Of a stretch of 64,000 bases of DNA, positions 19,161 to 28,091 are shown in pieces (position 1 is the first letter of the stretch; the number at the start of each line of letters is the position of its first letter). Source of the stretch: Mucilaginibacter sp. L3T2-6 (GTDB lineage Bacteria; Bacteroidota; Bacteroidia; Sphingobacteriales; Sphingobacteriaceae). The notes beneath the pieces are model-generated. The model saw only the letters and a list, made by a program, of their open reading frames with translations, did not search any database and was not told the origin of the DNA. Both the position numbers and the translations under genes were made by a program. The DNA lies in NCBI RefSeq assembly GCF_030519355.1, contig NZ_JAUMKC010000009.1, positions 62,001 through 126,000 of the forward strand, given 5' to 3'.

Positions 19161-21086
19161 CTACGCTTCTAACTCCATTATCTGCTCTGCCAGCGTCTCC
19201 CATTGCAATTGCACATGGCCAAGCTCCATTTTCTTTTTATCGTAGCTGGTGTTAATCTCTTTCATCTTCGCCACATCGTTGTAAAGCTTCTCATCAGCCA
19301 GTTGCGCTTCCAGCGCTTTTACTTCTTTTTCAAGCGTGGCAATCTGCTCTTCCATTTTGCTCAAATCCTGGTTCAGCTTTTTTAGTTGCTGGTGCTTGTT
19401 TTCTGACGGCTGTGTTTTAACAGGAGCAGGCTCCTTTTTTTCTTCTTTTTTTGGTGGCGGCGGAGGCGTGCTGTTTTTGTTTTCAATTTTACGTTTGGCA
19501 TACCATTCGTCGTATTCGCGGTAGGTACCCGGGTATTCCTTGATCTGCTGGTTCTCTATAAACCAGATCTTATTGGCCACATTGTCGAGAAAATACCGGT
19601 CGTGCGATACCACGATGAGCGTACCCTCGTACTGCTGCAGGGCCTGTATCAAAATGTTAACCGACTGTATGTCCAGGTGATTGGTAGGCTCATCCAGTAC
19701 CAGGAAATTGGCATCAGCAGTAAGAGCTTTCGCCAGTGCCACGCGCGATTTCTCACCACCCGATAGTACTTTGATTTTCTTAAACACATCGTCGCCGGTG
19801 AACAGGAACGAACCCAGGATGGTACGTAATTCAGTTTCCGAGTGCTTTGGTGCAAATGATTGCAGTTCCTGCAATGCCGTATTTTCAAGGTGCAATGCTT
19901 CCAGTTGGTGCTGTGCAAAGAACGTCTGTGTTACATTATGCCCTGTTTCGGCTTTGCCGCTAAATTCTTTATCTGCGCCGGCAATAATGCGCAGCAGGGT
20001 TGATTTACCTTTACCGTTTGCGCCAATTAAGGCAATTTTGTCGCCCTTCTCAATCAGCGCCTCCGCGTGGTTCAAAATATCTATCGCAGGATATTTTTTG
20101 GTGATATCGCTAAGCGTAACCACATGGCGGCCGGACTGCTTGCTGAAGCGGAAGGTGAAATTTACAGTCGGATTATCGTCATCTACATCGTCAACGCGCT
20201 CCAGTTTGTCTAACGCCTTTATGCGCGACTGGGCCATTTTTGCTTTGGATGCCTTCGCACGGAAACGCTCTATCAAACGCTCTTCCTGCTTTATTTTTTG
20301 CTGTTGGTTTTTGTACTCACCGCGCTGTATTTCTTCGCGCAGCGCCTTCTCTTCCAGGTAGAAGGAATAGTTGCCTGCGTAAACAGTCAATTTACCTTTG
20401 CGCGATTCTACTGTGCGGTTAATTACTTTATCCAGGAACCAGCGGTCGTGTGATACAATAACTATAGCGCCTTCAAAAGCTTTCAGGTAATCTTCCAGCC
20501 ATTGAATAGAGGGTAAATCCAGGTGGTTGGTAGGCTCATCCAGCAGCAGGATGTCCGGTGCTTGTAATAATATTTTCGCCAGCATAACACGCATGCGCCA
20601 ACCGCCTGAAAACTCGGCCAGTTTGCGATGGGTGTCAGCTTCGCTAAAACCCAGGCCCGCCAATATCTCATGTGCCTTGTATTCAATATTGTAACCGTCC
20701 AGCGCTTCAAACTCATGCTGCTTGTCGCTCAGCTTATGCAGCAGGTCTTCGTCGTAATCGGTTTCCAGCTTTTTTAATATTTTTTCTATCTCATCATGCA
20801 GCTGATTCTGGCGCTCAAAGGCCTCCATAGCTACGTGCAGGATGTTTTTATCAGACGAGTACGACAGCAAATCCTGGTTAAGGTAACCAATGGTCAGATC
20901 CTTCGCCATCGAAATGGTGCCCGAGGTTGGCGTATATTCACCAACAATCATTTTTAGCAGGGTAGTTTTACCGGTACCATTTGCGCCTATAAGGCCAATT
21001 TTCTCGCCCGGTTTTATGTGCCAGTTAGCTTCATCATATAAGGCCCGCGCACCAATCTCGAACGTAAGGTTATTTATCGCTATCAT
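19161..21086 (-). CDS. ABC-F family ATPase (ribosome-associated, Uup/EttA type)
   Basis: 641 residues, two ABC domains, no membrane segments. ABC-F proteins act on the ribosomal E site in translation control or antibiotic protection. Domain 1: Walker A GANGTGKTT (34-42), signature LAEFSGGWRMR, Walker B LLLDEPTNHLD. The interdomain linker (about 235-310) is highly charged. Domain 2: GANGKGKST, LSGGEKSRVALAKAL, LVLDEPTNHLD. A proline-lysine segment (PPPPPKKEEKK) leads into a C-terminal coiled coil (about 570-641) as in Uup/YdiF-type members. A TATCTTTG box is close to the start. The target antibiotic, if any, cannot be inferred. Confidence 0.92.
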   Translation of the reverse strand: MIAINNLTFEIGARALYDEANWHIKPGEKIGLIGANGTGKTTLLKMIVGEYTPTSGTISMAKDLTIGYLNQDLLSYSSDKNILHVAMEAFERQNQLHDEIEKILKKLETDYDEDLLHKLSDKQHEFEALDGYNIEYKAHEILAGLGFSEADTHRKLAEFSGGWRMRVMLAKILLQAPDILLLDEPTNHLDLPSIQWLEDYLKAFEGAIVIVSHDRWFLDKVINRTVESRKGKLTVYAGNYSFYLEEKALREEIQRGEYKNQQQKIKQEERLIERFRAKASKAKMAQSRIKALDKLERVDDVDDDNPTVNFTFRFSKQSGRHVVTLSDITKKYPAIDILNHAEALIEKGDKIALIGANGKGKSTLLRIIAGADKEFSGKAETGHNVTQTFFAQHQLEALHLENTALQELQSFAPKHSETELRTILGSFLFTGDDVFKKIKVLSGGEKSRVALAKALTADANFLVLDEPTNHLDIQSVNILIQALQQYEGTLIVVSHDRYFLDNVANKIWFIENQQIKEYPGTYREYDEWYAKRKIENKNSTPPPPPKKEEKKEPAPVKTQPSENKHQQLKKLNQDLSKMEEQIATLEKEVKALEAQLADEKLYNDVAKMKEINTSYDKKKMELGHVQLQWETLAEQIMELEA

Positions 21087-21094
21087 TTCGGCCG

Positions 21095-21102
21095 CAAAGA
21101 TA
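21095..21102 (-). promoter_or_regulatory. candidate -7 box for the ABC-F gene
   Basis: Minus strand TATCTTTG, exact TAnnTTTG match, 8 nt before the ATG at 21086, implying a very short 5' leader. No well-spaced -33 element. Confidence 0.5.
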
Positions 21103-21115
21103 CGTTTTTTGAGGG

Positions 21116-21203
21116 AAAAGGGTGAAAGGCGAAAGCTGAAAGGTAAACGGCGGCGGATGAATTTCAGACTATGCTTTTCAGCTTTTCGTCTTTACCCTTT
21201 GCC
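21116..21203. repeat. purine-rich imperfect inverted repeat, copy 1
   Basis: Left arm 21116-21143 contains GGGTGAAAGGCGAAAGCTGA; right arm about 21173-21203 (CTTTTCAGCTTTTCGTCTTT then ACCCTTTGCCGC) is its imperfect reverse complement. It fills the gap after the SGNH hydrolase gene. A related sequence occurs at 31227-31359 and, shorter, inside thyA at 32752-32778. Confidence 0.65.
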
Positions 21204-21204
21204 G

Positions 21205-21969
21205 CTAAGCTACGCTTTCCATCCACGTCCTTGCCATCAGTGCCTCCCCTGCAATACTTGGATGAACACCATCCAGTGTCCAGTAGTTGCCTGGCGCCAG
21301 CTCGAGCGCTTTATCAAATGCTGCCTGGTATGGCACAAAAGCGGCGTCATATTCTTTAGCAACATCTTTTGCGGCTTTGCGAAACAAATCAAACGTTGGA
21401 TACCATTTATCATTTACAGCACTTACGCCTTTAACACCAAAGGGTTCGCATATAACTAATTTAACATTGGGCAGTGCTTTTTTAGTACGGTCAAGCAGGG
21501 CGTGATAATCGTTGATGTAGTTGTCAATGGTGCCCGTATAGCCATTAGTAAGGGTATGCCAGAAATCATTTACACCGATGTGGATACTTAATACATTTGG
21601 CTTGATGTTTAGCGCGTCCACATCCCAGCGCTCAGCCAATTGGTAAACTTTGTTACCGCTGATGCCGCGGTTATGCACCTTCAGGTTCAGCTCAGGGTAT
21701 TTTATCAGCAATTGGCCGGTCGTCAGCAATACATAGCCAGTTCCCAGCGTACCGGTATCATTTGGGATCGTTTTACTGTGGTCGCGGCCCCAGTCGGTGA
21801 TCGAGTCTCCCTGGAAAAGAATCACATCGTCCTTATCCAGCCTGATTTTTTTAAAACCACTTTCCCTAACTGCAGCTTTTACAATTGCAGGCAGGGATAA
21901 AGCCATCGAAGCTAACGTGCCTATTGAGGCTGTTTTGACGAATGAGCGGCGGGTTGAGTTTGAATTCAT
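21205..21969 (-). CDS. SGNH/GDSL hydrolase, probably Tat-exported
   Basis: 254 residues. Serine esterase or deacetylase of the SGNH fold, often acting on acetylated polysaccharides. N-terminus MNSNSTRRSFVKTASIGTLA has an RRSFVK twin-arginine motif and a hydrophobic h-region ending AIVKAA. Block I ILFQGDSITDWG (Ser56), block III IHIGVNDFWH (Asn), and the catalytic Asp/His in LDGVHPSIAG near the C-terminus are all present. It precedes the ABC-F gene on the same strand but an inverted repeat and separate promoter lie between. Substrate unknown. Confidence 0.88.
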   Translation of the reverse strand: MNSNSTRRSFVKTASIGTLASMALSLPAIVKAAVRESGFKKIRLDKDDVILFQGDSITDWGRDHSKTIPNDTGTLGTGYVLLTTGQLLIKYPELNLKVHNRGISGNKVYQLAERWDVDALNIKPNVLSIHIGVNDFWHTLTNGYTGTIDNYINDYHALLDRTKKALPNVKLVICEPFGVKGVSAVNDKWYPTFDLFRKAAKDVAKEYDAAFVPYQAAFDKALELAPGNYWTLDGVHPSIAGEALMARTWMESVA

Positions 21970-22148
21970 AGTTGATGGTTCTTAGAGTCGTTTGTCCGGA
22001 GACAATAGGCCGGAGTAATAATTGGCTAAGATAATAAATCTGATGAGTGTTGATTGATGATAGGTATAGCTATCAGGCTTGTTACAATCGGCGATGGGTT
22101 GGTAGCTATAGACTTTCGGACTTCCGTCAAAACTCCTACCTTCGCAGC

Positions 22149-23192
22149 ATGTATCAACTCATTAAGCCACTGCTTTTCAAATTCGACCCGGAGCGGGTGC
22201 ACTATTGGGTCACCGCCAATTTAAAGCGCTTTAACCGTTTCCCGGGCGGAGCAGCTTTGAGCCGTGTAATTTGGGATGTGGAGGATGGCAGGCTTAAACG
22301 CGAAGTCTTTGGACTTACGTTCAGGAACCCTGTGGGGCTGGCTGCAGGCTTTGACAAGAATGGCGAAATGATGGGGGAGATGGCTAACCTTGGCTTCGGT
22401 TTTGTGGAGGTAGGAACGGTAACGCCTTTACCGCAGCCTGGCAATCCCAAACCGCGCATGTTCAGGCTGCCTAAAGACAGCGCACTGATCAACCGTATGG
22501 GTTTTAACAATCTTGGTGTCGATGTGGTGGCACAGCGGCTGGCCGCATTCCGCAAAACAAAGGCCGGACAAAAAGGCCTGATCATTGGCGGCAATATCGG
22601 TAAAAACAAAGTCACGCCAAATGAAGATGCCGTAAGCGACTACATTAAATGCTTCGACCGGCTTTTTGATGTGGTGGACTATTTTGTGGTGAATGTAAGC
22701 TCGCCTAACACGCCCGGCTTGCGTGCCCTCCAGGAAAAAGAACCTTTGATGGAATTGTTGAATACCCTGCAGAGCCGCAATAAAAAGAATGAGATCAGCA
22801 GACCCATTCTACTAAAGATAGCGCCCGATTTAACCGATGAGCAGTTGGATGATATTGTCGGGATTGTTCATCAAACGGGCATAGCCGGTATAATCGCGAC
22901 AAATACCACCATCAGCCGCGAGGGATTAAAGTCTCCGGATAAACTTAAAAGCGAAGCCGGAGGGCTAAGTGGCAAGCCTTTAACCAAGCGCTCAACAGAA
23001 GTCATCAGCTATTTACATCAAAAATCAAACGGAGCCTTCCCGATTATCGGTGTAGGGGGGATACATTCCGCAGAGGATGCTATTGAGAAACTAAATGCCG
23101 GCGCTTCCCTGGTGCAGTTATATACCGGTTTTATTTATGAAGGCCCGGGTTTGATCGGCAGGATAAATAAACGCTTATTGAAGCTTTTTTAA
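22149..23192 (+). CDS. pyrD: dihydroorotate dehydrogenase (quinone), class 2
   Basis: 347 residues. Membrane-associated flavoenzyme oxidising dihydroorotate to orotate with quinone in pyrimidine synthesis. The class 2 N-terminal amphipathic part ([20 protein letters not shown]) is present, then [36 protein letters not shown], and the catalytic serine loop [14 protein letters not shown] phosphate-binding [11 protein letters not shown] lies near the end. Start set at ATG 22149 because the family N-terminus begins there; the frame extends upstream to a GTG at 22047 without conserved sequence. A TACCTTCG sequence (22136-22143), one base off the -7 consensus, sits 5 nt upstream. Confidence 0.95.
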   Translation: MYQLIKPLLFKFDPERVHYWVTANLKRFNRFPGGAALSRVIWDVEDGRLKREVFGLTFRNPVGLAAGFDKNGEMMGEMANLGFGFVEVGTVTPLPQPGNPKPRMFRLPKDSALINRMGFNNLGVDVVAQRLAAFRKTKAGQKGLIIGGNIGKNKVTPNEDAVSDYIKCFDRLFDVVDYFVVNVSSPNTPGLRALQEKEPLMELLNTLQSRNKKNEISRPILLKIAPDLTDEQLDDIVGIVHQTGIAGIIATNTTISREGLKSPDKLKSEAGGLSGKPLTKRSTEVISYLHQKSNGAFPIIGVGGIHSAEDAIEKLNAGASLVQLYTGFIYEGPGLIGRINKRLLKLF

Positions 23193-23217
23193 TGACAATA
23201 CAGGTCGCCCTTACAGC

Positions 23218-23240
23218 CCGGAGAAAAAAACTCCGGTTTT
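23218..23240 (+). terminator. intrinsic terminator of pyrD
   Basis: CCGGAG (23218-23223) pairs with CTCCGG (23231-23236) around a seven-A loop, followed by TTTT. Confidence 0.8.
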
Positions 23241-23457
23241 AAAGTAATAATTACGCTATATTTATTTTTGAGGTGTCAAGTAAGTAAACCAGGTTTGTCC
23301 GTTGCGATATCCCGTAATAAAAATCTGGATTCTTAAGCTCGTAACTACTGCTTTTAAATTGCAAAAAGCAAAATTCAACGGTTCTATTGGGGTGTATTTT
23401 TAACACTTACGCAATTTACCTTTATTTAATCACGAATATGCAAATTATACTATTTGG

Positions 23458-23489
23458 TTTGTAGACTAATTACTAAAGTCCTAACTTCG
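23458..23489 (+). promoter_or_regulatory. candidate promoter of fbaA
   Basis: TTTG at 23458-23461, a 20-nt spacer, then TAACTTCG at 23482-23489 (one mismatch to TAnnTTTG). Spacing matches the Bacteroidota sigma-A promoter and leaves a leader of about 33 nt before ATG 23526. Confidence 0.5.
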
Positions 23490-23525
23490 AGGCCCTATTA
23501 ATGTTAAATCGAATTATAAATTTAG

Positions 23526-24605
23526 ATGGAATTAAAAAATTATAAAGGCGTTTTGCATGGCGACCAGGTGCAGGAGCTATTTGAAGCCGCAAAAAAACAC
23601 CAGTTTGCTTTACCTGCTGTTAACGTTATCGGTACCAATACCATTAACGCTGTTATGGAAACAGCTAAAGCTGTCAATTCTCCGGTAATTATTCAATTGT
23701 CAAATGGCGGCGCGCAGTTTTACGCCGGCAAATCATTAGATAACTCAAAATTGCAGGCCTGCATTTTAGGCGGCGTTTCTGCAGCAAAGCATGTTCATTT
23801 GTTGGCTGAACATTACGGTGTCGCAGTTATCCTGCATACCGACCATGCAGCCCTGAAACTATTGCCATGGATAGATGGCTTATTAGATCATGGCGAGAAA
23901 TTTTTTGCTGAAACCGGCAAGCCTCTTTTCTCATCACACATGCTTGATCTTTCTGAAGAGCCGCTCCACGAAAATATAGAGATTTCAGCCAAATACCTGG
24001 CCCGAATGGCCAAAATGGGCATGACGCTCGAAATCGAACTCGGTGTAACCGGTGGCGAGGAAGATGGTGTCGACAACTCCGACGTTGACAGTTCACGTTT
24101 ATATACCCAGCCCGAAGACGTGGCTTATTCTTACGAAGAGCTTTCAAAGGTTAGTCCGCGTTTTACCGTTGCAGCTGCTTTCGGTAACGTGCATGGTGTT
24201 TATAAGCCCGGTAACGTAAAATTGCAGCCGGTAATATTACACAACTCGCAGGAATACGTAAAGAAGAAATTTAATCTTGCTGCGGAAAAACCTATCAACT
24301 TCGTATTCCACGGCGGTTCAGGTTCAAGCCAGGAAGAAATAAGGGAAGCTATCTCTTATGGCGCCATTAAAATGAATATCGATACCGATATGCAATGGGC
24401 TTTCTGGGAGGGCATAAAAGATTATTATAAATCAAAAGAAGGTTACCTGCAAAGCCAGATAGGTAATCCTGAAGGGGAAGATTCGCCGAACAAAAAATAC
24501 TACGACCCGCGCGTTTGGCTACGTAAAGGCGAGGAAAATTTTGTAAAAAGGCTTACTACTGCCTTTGGTGATCTGAATTGTATTGATGTAAATAGCAAGT
24601 TGTAG
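23526..24605 (+). CDS. fbaA: class II fructose-bisphosphate aldolase
   Basis: 359 residues, the length of class IIA FbaA enzymes. Zinc-dependent cleavage of fructose 1,6-bisphosphate into DHAP and glyceraldehyde 3-phosphate (glycolysis and gluconeogenesis). Zinc and active-site motifs visible: VILHTDHAALKLLPW, LEIELGVTGGEEDGVDNS, NVHGVYKPGNVKL (zinc His), FVFHGGSGSSQEEI and MNIDTDMQWAFW. Bracketed by its own promoter and a strong terminator, consistent with a highly expressed monocistronic gene. Confidence 0.97.
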   Translation: MELKNYKGVLHGDQVQELFEAAKKHQFALPAVNVIGTNTINAVMETAKAVNSPVIIQLSNGGAQFYAGKSLDNSKLQACILGGVSAAKHVHLLAEHYGVAVILHTDHAALKLLPWIDGLLDHGEKFFAETGKPLFSSHMLDLSEEPLHENIEISAKYLARMAKMGMTLEIELGVTGGEEDGVDNSDVDSSRLYTQPEDVAYSYEELSKVSPRFTVAAAFGNVHGVYKPGNVKLQPVILHNSQEYVKKKFNLAAEKPINFVFHGGSGSSQEEIREAISYGAIKMNIDTDMQWAFWEGIKDYYKSKEGYLQSQIGNPEGEDSPNKKYYDPRVWLRKGEENFVKRLTTAFGDLNCIDVNSKL

Positions 24606-24695
24606 CAGTTGAGCACCTGGGTTGAATAAGTTTTTCTGCTTATTGACGACTTAATCTAATTCAATTCAACATAATCAACCTGAAATATTCCCTAA

Positions 24696-24730
24696 AGCGC
24701 TGATGTTACCAAACATCGGCGCTTTTTTTT
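24696..24730 (+). terminator. intrinsic terminator of fbaA
   Basis: A 12-bp stem, AGCGCTGATGTT (24696-24707) with AACATCGGCGCT (24712-24723) including one G-T pair, tetraloop, then eight T. Confidence 0.92.
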
Positions 24731-24754
24731 GGTTGTGTTGCTAAAAAACCTGCA

Positions 24755-25252
24755 ATGGCTAAGAAAAAGAACCTCTTCGAACGTTTTGCCAATTGGGCTA
24801 CCAGCGCCACCGGCAGTTCGGCGGCATTTATAATCGCCGCAAGTGTTATCGTAATATGGATAGTTACCGGGCCTGTGTTTAACTACTCTGACACCTGGCA
24901 GCTGATCATCAACACAGGTACAACGATAGTTACCTTTTTAATGGTGTTTCTGATCCAAAAGTCTCAAAATAAGGATTCCAAGGCAATTCATTTGAAATTA
25001 AACGAGTTGATCGCGTCTCACCAGGGTACAAGTAACCGCATGGTAAATATTGAAGATCTTACCGAAAAAGAGCTCGACCACTTGAGCAGATTTTATGTAC
25101 GATTAAGTAACTTAGCCGAAAAGGAAGGCGACATCACCTGTACCCATTCAATTGATGCCGCCGAGGAAAATAACTCTAACAAGGTAAACAGCTTTAAGCT
25201 AAGGAAATCGTACAAAAATGGCCGCGACGTTAAAAGCAAACAAAATAACTGA
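24755..25252 (+). CDS. low-affinity iron permease family protein
   Basis: 165 residues. Matches the small bacterial two-helix proteins annotated as low-affinity iron permease: N-terminal FERFANWATSATGSSAAFI, first membrane helix about 22-42, VTGPVFNYSDTWQLIINTGT, second helix about 55-72 followed by the signature FLIQKSQNKDSKAIHLKLNE and ELIASHQGTSNRMVNIEDLT. Biochemical iron transport is not established for the bacterial members, so the name is a family label. The 3' end overlaps the GNAT gene by 35 bp. Residues after about 125 (Asn/Lys-rich) are variable. Confidence 0.85.
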   Translation: MAKKKNLFERFANWATSATGSSAAFIIAASVIVIWIVTGPVFNYSDTWQLIINTGTTIVTFLMVFLIQKSQNKDSKAIHLKLNELIASHQGTSNRMVNIEDLTEKELDHLSRFYVRLSNLAEKEGDITCTHSIDAAEENNSNKVNSFKLRKSYKNGRDVKSKQNN

Positions 25253-25649
25253 TCCCGGCGACTTAAGAAAGGCCTTCGCCATACGTTACGAAGTATTTGT
25301 TGATGAGCAAAATTGCCCGCCAGACCTGGAAACAGAAGGCAATGACATCTCTACTCACTTTTTAGCAACAGTTAATGATGACCCAGCCGGCGCAGCCCGC
25401 TGGCGTAAAACAGATAAAGGCATAAAGCTGGAGCGGTTTGCCGTATTGAAAAAATATCGCGGATTAGGGATAGGGCAGGCCCTGGTTAAAGCAGTTTTAG
25501 AGGACTTACCCCAGGAAGATACCTGTATCTACCTGCATTCGCAAAGCCACGCCACCGGTTTATATGATAAGCTCGGCTTTGAAAAAGTTGGCGATGAATT
25601 TGAAGAAGCGGGCATGAAGCACTATAAAATGGTCTATAGAGTTCAATAA
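25218..25649 (+). CDS. GNAT family N-acetyltransferase
   Basis: 143 residues. Acetyl-CoA-dependent acetyltransferase; the early AFAIRYEVFVDEQNCPPDLE pattern is that of the ElaA/YjcF-like subgroup. Motif A, KLERFAVLKKYRGLGIGQAL, provides the Q/R-x-x-G-x-G/A pyrophosphate loop (RGLGIG); LHSQSHATGLYDKLGFEKVG is motif B. Starts at ATG 25218 inside the end of the preceding gene in another frame, so translational coupling is likely. Substrate not predictable. Confidence 0.9.
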   Translation: MAATLKANKITDPGDLRKAFAIRYEVFVDEQNCPPDLETEGNDISTHFLATVNDDPAGAARWRKTDKGIKLERFAVLKKYRGLGIGQALVKAVLEDLPQEDTCIYLHSQSHATGLYDKLGFEKVGDEFEEAGMKHYKMVYRVQ

Positions 25650-25678
25650 TCAATCCAATGAACACGCTCCGAGCTTAA

Positions 25679-26539
25679 TCAGCCAAATATAGTATCGGCG
25701 TAGTCCATAGCTTCCCTAAACTTTCCCATATTAAGCCCTGTAGGCACATTCCGCGATTCAAGATAACTGACCAGGTTTTCAGTTGCAATATTGCCTGTAA
25801 GCTCATCTGCGGCCATCGGGCACCCGCCATATCCTTTTATGGCGGTATCAAAATTACGGCAGCCGCTTTCGTAAGCCGCATTTACCTTTTCATGCCATTT
25901 GTCCGGTGTCGAGTGCAGGTGAATGCCAAATGATGCTTTTGAAAAATTGCTGCAAAGAGATGGATAAATTGACGAGATCTGCTCGGGTGTAGCTATACCG
26001 ATAGTATCGGCTAACGCGATATCATATACGCCTTCATCTATTAGCTTTCCGGCCCATTTGTTTATTATTTCAATATTCCATTCGTCTCCATAAGGATTGC
26101 CAAAACCCATCGATAAGTAAACCAGTAAGCGCTTATTGCTGCCTGAACAAAGTTGATTTACACGTTTAACGGTATCAAAAGATTCATCAATGCCTGAATT
26201 AGTATTCCGCCTTTGAAATGTTTCAGAAATAGAAAAGGGAAAGCCCAGGTACGTTATCTCCGTATGTTTTGCCGCCTCTTCGGCGCCGCGATAGTTAGCG
26301 ATAATCGCCAGCAGTTTTGACCTGGTAGTGCTCAGATCGAGCATACTTAAAACCTCAGCGGTATCCCGCATTTGCGGAATAGCTTTAGTTGATACAAAGC
26401 TGCCGAAATCAATGGTGTCAAACCCAACCTGTAATAGCAGGTTGATATAAGCGGCTTTCTTTTCCGTTGGCACAAAATCATGCAAGCCTTGCATGGCGTC
26501 GCGCGGGCACTCGGTTATTTTTATCGGCGAATGTGTCAA
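25679..26539 (-). CDS. hydroxymethylglutaryl-CoA lyase family protein
   Basis: 286 residues. HMG-CoA lyase-like TIM barrel that cleaves HMG-CoA to acetyl-CoA and acetoacetate (leucine degradation). The metal-binding first strand ITECPRDAMQG, the second-half histidine pair IHLHSTPDKWHEK, and the catalytic-cysteine loop GYGGCPMAADELTGN are present, close to the HMG-CoA lyase signature. Start is TTG 26539: an in-frame stop lies just upstream, and the next Met (residue 16-17) would delete ECPRD. The TTG is 3 nt after the ndh stop, so translation is probably coupled. Citramalate- or homocitrate-type activity is a less likely alternative. Confidence 0.85.
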   Translation of the reverse strand: MTHSPIKITECPRDAMQGLHDFVPTEKKAAYINLLLQVGFDTIDFGSFVSTKAIPQMRDTAEVLSMLDLSTTRSKLLAIIANYRGAEEAAKHTEITYLGFPFSISETFQRRNTNSGIDESFDTVKRVNQLCSGSNKRLLVYLSMGFGNPYGDEWNIEIINKWAGKLIDEGVYDIALADTIGIATPEQISSIYPSLCSNFSKASFGIHLHSTPDKWHEKVNAAYESGCRNFDTAIKGYGGCPMAADELTGNIATENLVSYLESRNVPTGLNMGKFREAMDYADTIFG

Positions 26540-26542
26540 GTC

Positions 26543-27856
26543 TTAAGCGGTTTTTGATACTTGCGGGTCTTTACTGGCGAGTGCTTCCCTGTTAAATTTA
26601 CGGATAATCAGCCTGCTTCCTCCGTTAAAGCTGATATAGCTGCCAATCCAGTTGATAAACACAATCACCTTGTTCCTGAAGCCCAGCAACGAGATCAAAT
26701 GTACAAACATCCAAACCAACCAGGCAAAAAAGCCCTGGAATTTTACCTTGCCTAAATCTGCCACAGCTTTATTGCGGCCAATAGTCGCAAGCGAACCTTT
26801 ATCAAAGTATTTAAAGGGTTTCGTCGGCTCACCATTTATAGTTTGCATGATATTCTCTGCTACGTATTTACCCATTTGTATGGCAACCTGAGCCACGCCC
26901 GGGTGACCTTTAGGTGTATCATTGGTTATCATCGCAGCAACGTCGCCAATAGCATAAATATTTCCTGTGCCTTCAACCCGGCAATTGTCATCAACTTTTA
27001 TGCGGTTACCCCTTACTATAATGTCCTTGCTCAACCCTCCTGGCATTTCACCCATCACGCCTGCCGACCAAATAACATTTTTACTTTTAATTGTTTTGCC
27101 CCCTTCAAATTTGATCACCTTTCCGTCATAGCTTTCTACCTTTACATTTAGTAAAACGTCCACGCCCATATCGGTTAAAAAGTCATAGGCCTTCCTTGAT
27201 GCCTCGTCCGAGAACGGCCCGAGTACCTTAGGCAGAAAGTCGACCAGGTAAACCTTCATATCTTCCTTTTTTAATTCGGGATAATCCTTGCAAAGTATGT
27301 GGTTGCGGATTTCGGCAAGCGCCCCTGCCAATTCAACCCCGGTAGGGCCGGCGCCCACCAGCACAAATGTTAACAGCGGTTCTTTTTCGGCTTTAGTAGC
27401 TTTAAGCGTGGCTTCTTCCAGGTTTTGCAGGATAGAATAACGCAAGTTCAATGCTTCAGGAATTGATTTCATTGGCATCGCAAATTCCTCAATATCCTTG
27501 TTGCCGAAAAAATTTGTAGTTGAGCCCGTCGCAATTACCAGGTAATCATAGTCGATCTCGCCAATCGATGTCTCAATTGTATTCTTTTCAGGATTAATTT
27601 TTGACACTTCTGCTATATTAAAGCGAAAATTCTTTTGTCCTGAAAAATTCTTGCGAAGCGAGAATGCGATCGATTCAGCTTCGAGGCTACCGGTGGCTAC
27701 CTGGTACAGCAACGGCTGGAAGGTATGATAGTTATGCTTGTCGAGCATCAATACGTCAACAGGTTTGCCGTCCAGCTTGCCGGCAACCTGCAAGCCACCG
27801 AAGCCACCGCCAACTATTACAACTCTTGGGAATTTTGTCTTATCTGTAGTACTCAT
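26543..27856 (-). CDS. ndh: type II NADH dehydrogenase (NDH-2)
   Basis: 437 residues. Non-proton-pumping NADH:quinone oxidoreductase with FAD, peripheral on the inner membrane. FAD-binding Rossmann VVIVGGGFGGLQVAGKL at the N-terminus, LLYQVATGSLEAESIAFSLR, NAD-binding Rossmann VLVGAGPTGVELAGALAE, second FAD contact IYAIGDVAAM, and a hydrophobic C-terminal region WLVWMFVHLISLLGFRNKV that anchors it. Start taken at ATG 27856; the frame continues upstream to 27967 but runs through a 14-bp hairpin and has no conserved sequence. Followed within 3 nt by the HMG-CoA lyase-like gene. Confidence 0.92.
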   Translation of the reverse strand: MSTTDKTKFPRVVIVGGGFGGLQVAGKLDGKPVDVLMLDKHNYHTFQPLLYQVATGSLEAESIAFSLRKNFSGQKNFRFNIAEVSKINPEKNTIETSIGEIDYDYLVIATGSTTNFFGNKDIEEFAMPMKSIPEALNLRYSILQNLEEATLKATKAEKEPLLTFVLVGAGPTGVELAGALAEIRNHILCKDYPELKKEDMKVYLVDFLPKVLGPFSDEASRKAYDFLTDMGVDVLLNVKVESYDGKVIKFEGGKTIKSKNVIWSAGVMGEMPGGLSKDIIVRGNRIKVDDNCRVEGTGNIYAIGDVAAMITNDTPKGHPGVAQVAIQMGKYVAENIMQTINGEPTKPFKYFDKGSLATIGRNKAVADLGKVKFQGFFAWLVWMFVHLISLLGFRNKVIVFINWIGSYISFNGGSRLIIRKFNREALASKDPQVSKTA

Positions 27857-27891
27857 GATACATTTGATTGTAAAACCTATACATTCAAACA

Positions 27892-27925
27892 AAAACGGCT
27901 CCAAATGTTGTTTTGGAGCCGTTTT
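27892..27925 (-). promoter_or_regulatory. hairpin with T-run in the ndh leader (attenuator or orphan terminator)
   Basis: AAAACGGCTCCAAA (27892-27905) pairs perfectly with TTTGGAGCCGTTTT (27912-27925) around a 6-nt loop. On the minus strand five T follow directly, 36 nt before the ndh ATG. It looks like an intrinsic terminator but precedes ndh, while secDF already has its own at 28041-28078. Confidence 0.65.
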
Positions 27926-28040
27926 AAATATTCGTTTGCATGAACAAAGCAACAGCAAATCACTCATATAATTGCCATGTTTCTGTAAAACAAAATCAAT
28001 TTTCCGGTTATACAGCTGCTGATTATCAGAGTACTACGCA

Positions 28041-28078
28041 ATAAAAAAGGCTGCTTCAACCGAAGCAGCCTTTTTTAT
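28041..28078. terminator. strong bidirectional-type terminator after secDF
   Basis: A 17-bp perfect stem, 28041-28057 with 28062-28078 (core GGCTGCTTC/GAAGCAGCC), AACC loop, flanked by six A on the left and six T on the right. It is 14 bp beyond the secDF stop on the minus strand. Confidence 0.93.
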
Positions 28079-28091
28079 TAGTTCAATCCGG

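Larger units (their letters stand above)
23193..23525. other. pyrD-fbaA intergenic region
   Basis: 333 bp holding the pyrD terminator (23218-23240) and the fbaA promoter (23458-23489). The stretch between them is AT-rich with no ORF or further hairpin that I can support. Confidence 0.6.

Noticed and set aside
19681..20361. 226-codon ORF opposite the ABC-F gene
   Set aside because: Shadow of a strongly conserved coding frame; serine-rich composition typical of antisense frames.
22047..22148. N-terminal extension of pyrD from a GTG
   Set aside because: The class 2 N-terminus [15 protein letters not shown] starts at 22149 with a promoter-like box just before it.
27857..27967. N-terminal extension of ndh
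   Set aside because: Would translate the 14-bp hairpin; NDH-2 proteins begin close to the FAD motif, as with ATG 27856.
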